Below are positions 45,586 through 55,562 of a DNA stretch of 64,000 nt, in pieces. The translations under genes were made by a program, and so were the position numbers. How positions within the stretch are numbered: position 1 is the stretch's first letter; each line of letters begins with the position of its first letter. The notes beneath the pieces are model-generated. The model was not told where the DNA came from. It saw only the letters and a list, made by a program, of their open reading frames with translations, and made no database searches. This DNA is from Thalassia testudinum (lineage: Eukaryota; Streptophyta; Magnoliopsida; Alismatales; Hydrocharitaceae): contig JAZHRO010000055.1 in the NCBI GenBank assembly GCA_037157565.1, positions 46,097,001 to 46,161,000 of the forward strand, given 5' to 3'.

Positions 45586-45993
45586 TGATTACATCAGAAT
45601 CGCATGCAGATGGGATTCGAGTTTGGACCCAAATCCATTCGCATGGTCAAATTTGTCACTTGAAGCTTCGAGTTACACCACCTAGTCCCTTGGCCTTTGA
45701 TCTTCCTCGGATTGCATATGGTGCTACGAAACTCCGATCAAGGTGATTTCAAAGGCGCTGGACTCCGATTGTCGTCTTGATCAGATCTGTACTGTCGGAT
45801 CGTCAATCTGAGGCTACAAAATAAATCTCCTTCTGTCCTGACCACAAAATGGATGCAATTAACCTAAAATATACACAACTACTGAAAATGCAGAATGATG
45901 CATGCTATGCAATATTTATAATATGGAATGCAAATCTAAGCCTAGGAACATGCATAAATAAGTATTTTAACATAAATGGATGTGTCTTCATTA
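45586..45993 (-). repeat. TE6 5' LTR, internally deleted (408 bp)
   Basis: Only the outer part (45757-45993) is clearly collinear with the 3' LTR (40971-41200). No TATA box or U5 block is present. Since LTRs are identical at insertion, this copy has lost sequence (or the other gained it) afterwards. Confidence 0.75.
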
Positions 45994-45998
45994 GTGGA
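45994..45998. repeat. TE6 target site duplication, right copy
   Basis: GTGGA, identical to 40054-40058. Confidence 0.85.
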
Positions 45999-47115
45999 CA
46001 TCTTGGAGGAAGAGGGCTCTTGGGATCAGAAGGGAGCATGAGATGCGTGGGGGTAGAGTTGCCTCTCAAATGGGGGTTTAGGGTCCTTTTTATAGCCAAA
46101 GTGAGGGAAAAATAGGTTTTTTAAAGCCCCAATCTATGCAAACGATTTGGATCGACAAGAGCCATTGACCTAGAGATCTACGGCTCAAATCATGTCCAAA
46201 TTGCATGCTCATGCACCTCCATCGCATGCCCACCGCATGCTTGCACCAGATCTGCCATGTAACACTCTCTGCACCACTTGATCCACCGCCTAAACTTTCA
46301 TCACACACCGCTTTCAAGCTCAATCGTCTGATCGCGACGATTGACGGTTGAGATCAACCCACATCATGCACTTTCCACTACCTCTTTGCACCTGCATGCA
46401 GCCACGCATCATAGCGTGCATGCGCATCCGACACACATCCGCGCCGCACGTCTCCTTCAACGTGCCTAATCGTGCATCGACAGTTAAATTTGATGTGCCT
46501 TGCCACCGCCTCAATTGCACTGCTCCATTTGTTTCGATCTCATGCTGTCAGCTCTCGTTCGAGGACGCTGACAATGCGCTACGGTCATAAATGGTCGCAT
46601 TTGCATTTTAACTCATGATCGCTTTTAGCTGTTGGATGACGATCCAATGGCCATGACGAGGCTTCTTTTGATCAGCGTTGAGAGGCTAGTGATGTGGTAC
46701 GTTTGTGGCCATTGGATGACAAGCCAGTGGCCCACAAAGAGCATGTAGTGTCCTTCAGTGGATAGGGGTACCTTGGTAGATCATTAGGATGGCACCACGT
46801 GGCACTTTCCTGACCGTCCATCTTCTTATCTTTGTAGGTGGTGCTATAAGGCTTCTATTGAGGCAATTTTCACATTGTTGGATTGCAATCATCACTTTGA
46901 GTTCATCCGTATGGTCAGATTTATCATCTGTAGCCCTGAATCATCAGCAATTATTATTTCATATCAATTATAACATAAAAAATAGCATCATTATTTACAT
47001 AGTTAAACAAATTAACTACAATGCAAAATATGCTGCTCATGCATCATTATTCCTATGTTAAGCTAGGATCTAACTTAATTTAGGTAGATTAGATCCTATG
47101 ATTTCTATGCAATTA
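45999..47115 (-). repeat. TE5 5' LTR, right segment (U3)
   Basis: Continues the LTR cut by TE6. TATA region CCTTTTTATAG (plus) at 46085-46095; GCATGC-type motifs at 46385-46445; G-box palindrome remnant at 46788-46805; end TGCAATTA at 47115. Confidence 0.65.
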
Positions 47116-49480
47116 GCGTGTACTATGGAGGTCCAAGATGAAGAACCCCTCAGCAACCACTATGGTAGTTTTTTTATAGACTTGGAGGGCCTTCAAGTGG
47201 CTTTCTCTAGAGAGTTATAGAAAACTTTAGTATAGGCTTAGGTGGTGGCTAAAAATGGAAGAGAGTGATTCTTCTTAGATCAACAATTTGTGGATCTAGG
47301 AATGGACTATGTGGAGGGGCTATTAGGTCATAAGTTGGAGCCACCTATGTATGGACGCCAACTGTGTGTGTGTGTGTGTGCGTGCCACTTAAGTGGTCAA
47401 GTGGAACACTTAGGTGGTTGATGGTAACACCATCATTCCTCATAAGTAAATTGAATTAGTCAGAATCAAGCGATAAATGCTCCCAAATGATTATCTGAGG
47501 ATCGCAATTCCGTATTGAACTAATTTGAGAAGAAGATAGAAAAACTGGGTTAATTTGTACAATTTTACCATCTTATCACAAATGCAGATCAACTAAGGGG
47601 TTAATCATGGGTTAATTCAAGGTCAAATGAACTTAAAAGGCCATGAAGTGGGCTCATATTGACTGAATCAGGGTTTCACAGATTTCGAAGAAGAAAATAG
47701 TACTAAAAACCTTAATTATTAGCCTTGAATTGAAATAATTATGGTAGAAACAAATTCCATCTAAACCTCCTAAAAATTATTGAAAAATATTCTAAGAGAT
47801 CTACGACCTTCACTTTGAACATCTGAACCCATTTTATGCCTGATTTGATTCAGATGGGAATTTGCCTTGATTTGGGCTTATGTTTAATTTACCTAGTCAA
47901 ATGTGATCAAAACTCAAATCCAAGTTCACTATTAGATTCCTTAGGTTCAAATTAAATTAATACTAAAACTTAGGTCCAATTAAAGTCCATCTTGACCCAG
48001 TTTGCATTTAGTTTGCAATTTAGTCCCCAAATCTCAATCCTTTACACCCAAGCCCTTGACTTTTACATTTTTCTTACCCAGATGGCCCTAATTTGTCATC
48101 TCCTTCACAAATATGCCCCTGCTACCTAAGCTTAGCCTGATTCCTAAACACAGTGTCAACCCATCAAGACCACACCCTTGACCGTGCATAACTCCCTCAT
48201 TTGAAGTTCAAATCCCTCCAAATTTGGAGGGATTGCTCCTTAAGAGATTCTTTTCGATTAGGCATGATCTTTTACCCAAAATGAAGCCTCAGAAGTCCGA
48301 CCGAGGGAGGGATTTTCAAGGAGGAAAACCCCCTGATTCCTACTTCAAAGCTCTAGAATTCTTCTTAATTGTGCTCAAATTTCAGCTCTATATAAGCTCT
48401 AGGGTATTCCACGATCAAACTCAGTGACGTTTAGGCCAAGAATCACCTCTTCCCTTCTTACCCAGTCACCTCAGACCTCGACTGCGGTGACCTCCTTCGT
48501 CTCCTTCCTTTGACCGTCCAACTGCAAAATTGGACGACCCAATTTCCTCTCTACCTTTGTCTGCTCCTAGCTCGCCACAGCTGGAGCCTTCTTTGCTGCC
48601 GTCGTCGCCATTCTTCCCAACCAAAGGTTTCATCTCCCTCACGTTTGGCAAGTCACACTAGCGTGACTCTCCCACCCATTTCGTCCATATAGCTAGGTTG
48701 CTTCTCCTTTTTACTCTCTAGCTTAGTTCTAGGTCATTAGATTTAGGTTCCATCCCCTTCATCCCACCATCCTTGTCTTTCTTCCCTTGGTTCGGCCATG
48801 ACTTTGGTGAGCTCGCACCGGCATTACACGCCATTAATCTCCACGCTACCACCACCACAACCTTCCTCCCCCTTCACTAAGCAAAAGCCCTCAATCTATT
48901 GAGGACTTTAACCCAGAACTCGACTGGTTGTACTAACCCACTCATCGCCACCTCTGCCATCATTATTCGACCATCATCAATGCACGAACAACCCAATCTC
49001 CACAACCAACACGTTCCTGATGACACGGCGAAGGTCTTGAACTATTTAATTGGGGTATTAAGCCTACTTTAGGGCTTTCAGGTGATCCTCATCGCTGGCA
49101 TCGTCTTCGACTGTGACTACCATCTTCCACTATCCATTAATCTCAAGACCTTCACCTAAAGTTGTGGAACAGCCCCACGGAGCTCCTTGGGGTTTCAATT
49201 TGGGAGAGGAGTGACACCACAACTCCAATTAGCCAATTCAATAGCAACAGCTGTTTATGTTGAAGCATGTGAGGAAAAAGGGAGTCTTTAGTGCCACATC
49301 GTGTCTTTTTGATTTTCAAATGCCTCAATAACATTCAGTGTCCCATACTCTTCACCCAAGAACACGAGGGTCGGGTCCCTCCTCTCACACATCACGCACC
49401 CCTCTCTCGTCACCCACACCCAGGCGGGCCTAGTATGATTACCCGATCCGATAAGAAAGAGAGAGAAAGAAGGGCATATT
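47116..49480. other. Unassigned, partly LTR-like sequence
   Basis: 2.4 kb with no convincing gene. A GT microsatellite lies at 47371-47390. 47420-48480 looks like a U3 region with TATA-like CTATATAAGC at 48388-48397, and 48420-48900 is C/T-rich as in many LTR U5 or leader regions. The family is unresolved because I see neither an LTR terminus nor a primer site. Short open frames here have no recognisable motifs. Confidence 0.4.
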
Positions 49481-49860
49481 CGCTACAACAAAGAAGGGTT
49501 TTGGTCATGGTTAGAAACCGTGACCAAAAGGTTTACAACCATCACCAATTAGCGTCACCAAAAGTTGCATGGCGGAAGGGTCTTTGGCTACGGTTCCACG
49601 CAAAACCATGACCAAAGTCCCCACTATTAGCTAGGTTTAGGAGTTTTGGTCATGGTTATAAACTGTGACCAAAGAATTTTAGCCATTGTTGTAAACCCGT
49701 GACCAAAGATCATCAAAGTTTGGTGTGGAACAAAAAGGGATTCCTTTGGTCATGGTTCCTTAACCGTCACTAAAGGGCCACCATGACTAAAGGGTCCCTT
49801 TGGTCACGGTTAACCAACCATTACGAAAGGGTTCGTTTGGTCATGGTTTACAAAAGGTCT
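49481..49860 (+). mobile_element. Terminus of a CACTA (En/Spm) DNA transposon
   Basis: Begins CGCTACAACAAAGAAGGG, a variant of the CACTACAA-type inverted terminus, followed by at least five subterminal inverted motifs of the form TTTGGTCATGGTT ... AACCGTGACCAAAG (49501, 49644, 49740, 49798, 49838). This arrangement is typical of plant CACTA elements, where the transposase binds such repeats. The interior should extend right. The opposite terminus was not found in the window. Confidence 0.7.
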
Positions 49861-49927
49861 CTTGAAACAAAAAAACAAATAAATGTAAATATGTTTGGTT
49901 CAGGAATGCTATGGAATTCTACCTTAC

Positions 49928-49985
49928 CCTGCACCAGTTTTTCTTGAAGATGTTCAACCTTGGCAACTAGCTCACCTATTGTTCC
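49928..49985 (-). pseudogene. Possible CACTA transposase-type exon (58 bp)
   Basis: Minus-strand sequence bounded by a TTGACAG acceptor and a GTAAGG donor encodes TIGELVAKVEHLQEKLVQG, a heptad-like coiled coil. Coiled coils of this kind end some plant En/Spm transposase-associated proteins. Its position just inside a CACTA terminus fits. Evidence is short and no neighbouring exon was confirmed. Confidence 0.3.
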
Positions 49986-50730
49986 CTGTCAAATGAAGAT
50001 ACACTCAAATAATAAAAAGGATTAGAACTAACATCAAGAGCATGGTTAAAAGAATAATTTAACCACAAGAAAATTATTTGGAACTAACATCGGGAAAAAG
50101 CAATGCATGGAAAATGAAAAAGCAACGCATGGAAAAGAACATGGTTAAAAGTGATTTCCGTAACTATTAGAAGTATGAATCATCTGTAGGATCTGTAAAG
50201 CACAAGCACACTAGAAGGGGGGATGAATAGTGTGGTAGATAAAATATTGCAAGACAAAACAAACCACAAAAACACAAGATATATAGTTGTTCCACTCACC
50301 TGGGTACTCCACTACCTAAGTCTCCCATCTTAGGATTTCTAAATAGATTCCCTCAACCCGGAGGGAATCAATTTACTAATACCTGAAGTAATTAGCGGGT
50401 TACCTCAACTCAATTATAAGATATTAAAAGAAATAAAGATACAAGTGTAAGCAAAATGCAAATAAAAGATTACAACTAATCCCTAAGTCTCCAACAAGTA
50501 TACTGCTTAATAAGAGTATGTAAATTAATCTAACGAGAATACTTGGGTGTAAAACAAATGATTGAACAATGAAGAACATGAATGCCTTTGATGACTTGTT
50601 GCAAATGGAGTGAGGCCTTGAGAGGAATGCAATAAATGAAGCTCTTTTGCAGCTAGTAAATTGAGAATTGAAAGTGTAGGAAAGGATAGAATTTTGGCTT
50701 CTTGATTGTGTACAAATGACACTCAAAGAG

Positions 50731-50740
50731 TGCTTATATA
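50731..50740 (-). promoter_or_regulatory. TATA box of Copia solo LTR
   Basis: Minus strand TATATAAGCA, the only strong TATA in the LTR, in the orientation of the element. Confidence 0.6.
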
Positions 50741-50849
50741 ATCCACTAAACATCTTCCCTACTATTACTAGCCGTTAGGGGCAATTTGGGAATATTGGAA
50801 ATAGGTTTAGTTGCAAAATAGCCATTCAGATTGGTCACAACGATTAGTT

Positions 50850-51175
50850 GGTACCAGTACTAAACTTATGGTTCCGGTACTGACTGCCGACAGTTAGCCC
50901 AACTAAGTCACTAGGTACCGGAACTCATGATGAGTAACAATACTTGTGACTCACAAATTTGGGCCCAGTGACCTACATGTACCGGTGCTAGTGATTAGTA
51001 CCGGTACTTGTAAGGTCCAGGCAAAACCAAGTGCACAAACTGTGACCATTTGGTACCGGTACTCACGATGAGTACCGGTACTTGTTGTTCACAGTTTGGG
51101 ACTTAGGCCCAAATCTGTGCCTAGCATGTACCGGTACTTATGACTAGTATTGGTACTTACTACAAGTACCAAATA
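50850..51175. repeat. TACCGGTACT tandem repeats in Copia LTR
   Basis: About five imperfect units of 65-75 bp, each with a self-complementary TACCGGTACT pair around ATGATGAG-like spacers, followed by GTGACTCACAAA/TTTGGGCCCA-like sequence. The best unit is at about 51051-51125. They occupy U3, upstream of the TATA on the minus strand. Confidence 0.7.
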
Positions 51176-51535
51176 TTATAAGTGTAAGTCAATTTTTAAA
51201 GTTATCCCATCTACTCTAAACTACTTTATTTTGAAAGAATTGATTTTGAGTTCTGAAACGAATGAATGAACGATATTCTGAACCCTAATTATCTCTACTT
51301 TTGATTTTAACTCATAGATTATGTTTTACTTGTTAGGAGACATACAAAGATTCTAAAATACAATTAATACAACAAAAACTATAGTCTTCTAGTCTTCTTC
51401 CTTCATATGCTATCTTGTTGCTTGCATCCACAGATTCTTTTGACCTGTAAATACTTAATAAACACATTAGATTTTAAAATGATTTTGTTAACACCAAAAC
51501 ACAGAAGAGAGATAGAACTAGGTTTGAACATCATC

Positions 51536-52033
51536 TAGGTTATCATAATCTTAGATAATGCCATAAGACTTACGTAGTTTGCAATTTAAGCTAAGTTGAC
51601 GGCTATTGTTTAGTTGCTTCTTTTTGCATTCTAAAATGCATTTCTCTTAAGTTTGCAATATCCACCTTTTAATATCATATATTTTAAGTCATGTATATAT
51701 GTAAGAGTTTTGCTCATATGCTCAATGAGCTTAGCTTACAAATCCATCAAATCAAAATCATCAAATTCAAGCTAGATGGCCAGTCCTACGTGAAATCCGC
51801 CCTAGAGAGAGAAAAAGAATGATGGAGAGGACCAAAAAACATGGCATGGAAAACTATCAGGCTTGGTTACTAATGAATGATTGTGGCCTTTTAATAATTT
51901 ATGGATTGTTTGGTGGTAAAATGGGCACTATTATATCCTAACTAAACCCCGAAAGAAAAGAAAAAAAAATCCTAACTAAAACCAATGCTTTTCCCGCTCA
52001 ATAATAGGAGCAGTTATTTTGTTTATTAATTTG
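51536..52033. other. Unassigned AT-rich sequence
   Basis: About 500 bp between two solo LTRs. No gene or repeat recognised. It may be interior of the CACTA element or host DNA. Confidence 0.4.
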
Positions 52034-52038
52034 ATGTC

Positions 52039-53615
52039 AGATGAAGACACATGAATTCATGATAAAATGCTTATTTATGGTAGTTCCTAGGCTTAGCATT
52101 GCATATCATGTTATAAATACTGCATAGCATCCATTGCATGGCATTTAGGATAGTTGTATATTATGTACATTAATTTCATCCTTTTACATGGTCAAAAGGC
52201 AGGGCGACATCTTTAAGGGCTTCGGATGAAGAATTCGACAGTACAAATGGATTTAGAGTGATGATCGCAGTCCTTCGTCGCAAGAATCACCTCGAACGGA
52301 GCTTTGTAGTTTCCTCCACAAGAAGAAGAAGATGGATGGCCTAGATGGCACCATGTGGCACCATCCAAGCTGCCCCACCTAAGTCAACACATCCCTAAGC
52401 ACACTGCATGGAGGGATCTCAGCTGTTGGATCTCAATCCAAAGGTTGAGGGGCACCCAAAATGCAAATCAGCTGCAATCTACACTTGACCAAAAGCACGC
52501 CTCAGCCAAATGATGAGGCGCCCTCTCCACAGATGCAAGACACGGGTTCGAGACCCGCAGCACCCCTTTCATCAATTGGATGCGCGCACGTGCAACAGCA
52601 GCGGCAGTGCAGCACCAGTACACACCAAAAGTGCGTGCGTACGTATGCCAGTGTAGGCTAGTGCACATGCCAGCAGGGTCTCCACGCAATCTACTCATGT
52701 GAGGCGGGATAGTGCAGCTCGCATTGGCCAGTGTGAGGTGGCTTCAGCGACGCCTGAGCTGGACCTACAGCGATGCTTACAGCCGTCACTTGTTCATTTG
52801 CTAGCAAGGACAGCTACGTGCGTAAGCTGGAGTGAGCTGGCTACAGTGACACTTACAGCGACATTCTAGAGGTCGCGAATGGTCCCATGCTTATTCTTGC
52901 CTCTTCTCATCCACTATATAAGGACCTACACCCCCTCCCTTCCAAGCCATCTCTACTTACTCTACTCCCACCTACTCCGAAGCTCTAGCTAGCTTACCAA
53001 TTCTCTATTAGAGCTTGCTCTCAAGCTCCCAAGGTGCCTATTAGTGTAACAAAACTCTGCCCCACCAAATACTCCTCCATCTTCCCATCCCCATTCATAG
53101 GTCACATTGGAGCCATCCTCCCACCTCCATTCCGGTAGCAAATCATCTCCGTCTGCTGACCACCATTCCGGAGCTATGCTGAAGCTTTCCTCTACTTGAC
53201 ATCTTCTCGCTTCTCACCTCCATCATCCTGCATCCCAACTCCTTCATTCAAGCTTCCACCAGGCTTCGTCGTCTCATCGAATAGCTGCTTCGGGAGATTT
53301 CTTCTCACCTCCACCTCTTTTATGTTTAGTAGATTATTATAATTGACATTCATGCAATATATCATATTCGATTCCATCTCTCTTTTGTGATTGCTTGTCA
53401 TTTTATTTCAAAAATAAAAAAATTAGCAAAACTTCAAAAGACCAAAAGAAGCAAATTGAAGCATGGTTTTCATACAAAGTAAGCATCACCTCCTTGTGTT
53501 TGACCTAGGACTCCCTTGGAGTTTTAGTATAAATTATTTTTGATTACGAGTTATGCAACTACGATGACGGGTTACTCGTAACCCCAATTTCAAACACGTG
53601 AAACCCATGGGATCA
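52039..53615 (+). mobile_element. Solo LTR of the TE2 type (1577 bp)
   Basis: From AGATGAAGACACATG (first base of TG mutated) to CCCATGGGATCA, flanked by perfect ATGTC duplications at 52034-52038 and 53616-53620. Collinear with the TE2 3' LTR: G-box palindrome variant at 52344-52365, TATATAAGG at 52915-52923, U5 block at about 53486-53535, GGGTTACTCGTAACCCC at 53570. Formed by LTR-LTR recombination of a full element. Confidence 0.9.
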
Positions 53616-53620
53616 ATGTC

Positions 53621-53815
53621 GTTCTGACATAATTGATGCTGTGCTCTACTCTAAACAAGCATGGTTGGTCAGAGCAGGGTATACTGCTTACTGCACATGC
53701 ATCTTGGTACATAGCTGTACTCAATCAGGGGAAAAGGACAAAGGAAAACCAAAATCTTTTGTTTCACAAAATAGTCAGATATGAAATTGCTAGGTGAGAA
53801 GAAAAAACTATACCG
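53621..53815 (-). other. Flank of TE7, possible 3' untranslated sequence
   Basis: 195 bp of unique sequence between a solo LTR and TE7. Read on the minus strand with 61639-61696 it completes a possible last exon ending in TAG at 53808-53810. Confidence 0.35.
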
Positions 53816-53820
53816 GTGAA
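53816..53820. repeat. TE7 target site duplication, left copy
   Basis: GTGAA, identical to 61639-61643. Confidence 0.92.
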
Positions 53821-54478
53821 TGATTAGCCCATAGTTGTGGGCTATTTAAGTATTTAAGTGCCTACACATTAGGTTAATTCTAACATTTATTTAGTATAAA
53901 TGAGGATGTAAATAGATTAATTCATAGTTTTAATCTAATTACATAATCCATACATTGTATTCATATCTTAAGTGCATTTAGAATTAGCATAAAATAGCAT
54001 TCATCTAATTAGATAACCAATTAGGTATATTATTTTTATTAACATAGAAGTTGAGGGTCTATACATAAATAACCCTAATATTTTAATAATATTTTCTTTA
54101 TTCGTCTTCTTTCAGAACGGCTGCCGCTCCAACGCCCGCGTGATGCAGTGAAAGCCATTCAAGGGGGAGCGGATACGGTGGATCTGGTCGGCCGCTGATT
54201 TCAAATTTGTTCAGGCCACTACAAAAGGAGCACGGAGGCAGCCGAGCTCAGAAGGCCTCCGCCACCGACCCACCACTGTGCAGAGAGAACCTCTCTCTTC
54301 CACTCCACACTGCCAGCCTCTACCATGGCGGCGAGTCTCCACCACCGTGGGCGTGTGGTGTGACAGGCCACACCGCCATCCGGAGCTCGCCTGCATTGCC
54401 GTGAGCACCTTAGCGTGCAACTCCCTCGCCGTCGTCGCAGACCACCACCACCGAGCTACTGATCAGCCACCCTCTCAG

Positions 54479-54520
54479 TAACTTAAGACGTCTGGGAAAT
54501 TTCCCAGACGTCTGAAGTTA
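54479..54520. repeat. 42-bp near-perfect palindrome in TE7 LTR
   Basis: Central 28 bp are perfectly self-complementary, with AGACGTCTGGGAAA as one arm, and outer TAACTT / AAGTTA extend it with one mismatch. The same sequence is at 60575-60616. GACGTC is a C-box type bZIP core. Confidence 0.9.
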
Positions 54521-54599
54521 CCCGCTCACCTCCACTTCCTCAGCCTGCACTCTCCAACCGGCCACCAGACTGCCTGCACCCTCCACCGCTCACCGGCTG

Positions 54600-54960
54600 C
54601 AGACCTGCGCACGCCTGCAGATCAGCCCGCACTCTCCTCCAACGCCTACAGACCAGCCTGCAGCATCCTCCAACAGCCGCCTGCAGCTTCCACCGCACAC
54701 GCCAACCTCCTGCAGACCACCGCGCAAGCGCCCTCCTGCAGACCACCGCCCACGCACAACCGCGCCAGCGCCCTCCTGCAGACCCTCCGCCCACTCCAGC
54801 TTCCACCGCACACGCCAACCGCCTGCAGACCACCGCGCAAGCGCCCTCCTGCAGACCACCGCCCACGCACAACCGCACGCCCTCCTGCAGACCCTCCGCG
54901 CACCCACGCACAACCGCCTACAGACCGCCCAACCGACCACCGCTCACGCCAGCCGCACAC
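54600..54960. repeat. CTGCAG-rich 113-bp repeats in TE7 LTR
   Basis: Two copies of a 113-bp unit (from 54687 and 54800) starting CTTCCACCGCACACGCC and built from sub-repeats of CCTCCTGCAGACC. The long open frames on the minus strand here come from this repetition. The 3' LTR carries the same array (60750-61030). Confidence 0.8.
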
Positions 54961-55544
54961 GCCAGCCGCAGCAGCCACCCCCGCAGCAGCAGCAGGCGGC
55001 GGACTTCACGCCAACAGGCTGCGCAAGCTTCCGGCTGCAGCACCTCCGTCGGAGCTCGTCCGGCCACCTTCGACCGCCGCGCGACTCGCCGCCACCACCG
55101 ATTCGAAGCCCTTGATCCAAGGGACCTCCTCCGAGCTTCCCACGCCCGGCCATGGGCTCCTCGTCGCGCAAGACAACGGGGAAAAATTCCCCTGTTTTGC
55201 TACAGTAAAACGTTAATTAAAATTTACATTTTCTGCCATTGCCACATTTTAATCATATTCTATTCACTCTGCATTGCGGAAAATATCCCGTAGTTTCTCA
55301 TAATTGCCATTTCAGCATTGTTTCTTGCTTAAACCTTAATCTAAAGGCAATCTTGGCTTGGTTCTTGTCCAAATTGACTACGAACAAACATTTTTAAGTG
55401 GCGCGAATTTTAATACGTTATTGCCTCCCTGTGGATACGACCCGCTCCTTTGAGAGTGGTTATTTCTTGTTAAAAATTGATTAGTCGATTTTTCCACCAC
55501 ATTAAACTACAAACGACTTAAAAGCGAAAGATCGAACGGTCAAA

Positions 55545-55562
55545 TGGCGCCGTTGCCGGGGA
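55545..55562 (+). promoter_or_regulatory. TE7 primer binding site for tRNA-Asp
   Basis: TGGCGCCGTTGCCGGGGA, an exact 18-base complement of the plant tRNA-Asp 3' end, 2 bases after the LTR. Confidence 0.95.

Larger units (their letters stand above)
40059..45993 (-). mobile_element. TE6: complete non-autonomous LTR element, 5.9 kb
   Basis: Minus strand: 5' LTR 45993-45586 (408 bp, shortened), primer site, leader, Tyr/Pro-rich and acidic coding region (44385-43058), 3' region with the conserved block, hairpin and polypurine tract, and 3' LTR 41200-40059 (1142 bp). Perfect GTGGA duplications flank it. There is no protease, RT, RNase H or integrase anywhere inside. The 3' region and LTR resemble TE2, so TE2-type elements are the likely helpers. 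Confidence 0.88.
34966..47115 (-). mobile_element. TE5: LTR pair around a 0.9-kb leader-like core, with two nested insertions
   Basis: Minus strand. 5' LTR = 47115-45999 plus 40058-39632 (about 1.54 kb, split by TE6). Primer site 39628-39611. Internal region 39631-38711. 3' LTR = 38710-37669 plus 35591 to about 34966 (about 1.67 kb, split by a solo LTR). The two LTRs share the terminus TGATTGCA / TAATTGCA, TATA-region sequence and U3 blocks. The possible duplication GAGTG (34961-34965) / GCGTG (47116-47120) has one mismatch. The outer left boundary is the weakest call. No coding capacity. Confidence 0.65.
50185..51530 (-). mobile_element. Solo LTR of a Copia (SIRE-like) retrotransposon
   Basis: Plus strand TGTAGGATCTGTAAAGC to GGTTTGAACA, with perfect TCATC duplications at 50180-50184 and 51531-51535. 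The U3/U5 order (TATATAAGCA on minus at 50740-50731; a CCCCCCTTCTAGTGTGCTTGTG end) fits SIRE-type LTRs on the minus strand. The frame at 50424-50753 lies inside the LTR and is not a gene. Confidence 0.82.
53821..55542 (+). repeat. TE7 5' LTR
   Basis: Starts TGATTAGCCCATAG and ends CGAACGGTCA. AT-rich outer part (53821-54110), then GC-rich (54110-55190) with a 42-bp near-palindrome (54479-54520) and CTGCAG-rich repeats, then U5 with TTGCCTCCCTGTGGATACGA (55421-55440). The core promoter is probably CTACAAAAGG at 54219, the counterpart of CTATAAAAGG in TE2. Confidence 0.93.

Noticed and set aside
46320..46590. Opposing frames with His/Cys-rich content
   Set aside because: They reflect GCATGC-rich U3 sequence of the TE5 LTR.
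49290..49320. snRNA-type upstream element (CCACATCG) as evidence for a U-snRNA or 7SL gene
   Set aside because: One base off the known RTCCCACATCG box and no TATA or RNA gene sequence at the expected distance.
50424..50753. 109-codon minus-strand frame
   Set aside because: Lies wholly within the Copia solo LTR and spans its TATA box.
54540..54978. Three overlapping long frames on the minus strand (Cys/Gly/Arg-rich)
   Set aside because: They come from the CTGCAG-rich GC repeats of the TE7 LTR, run in several phases at once, and recur in the other LTR. No start context or motif.
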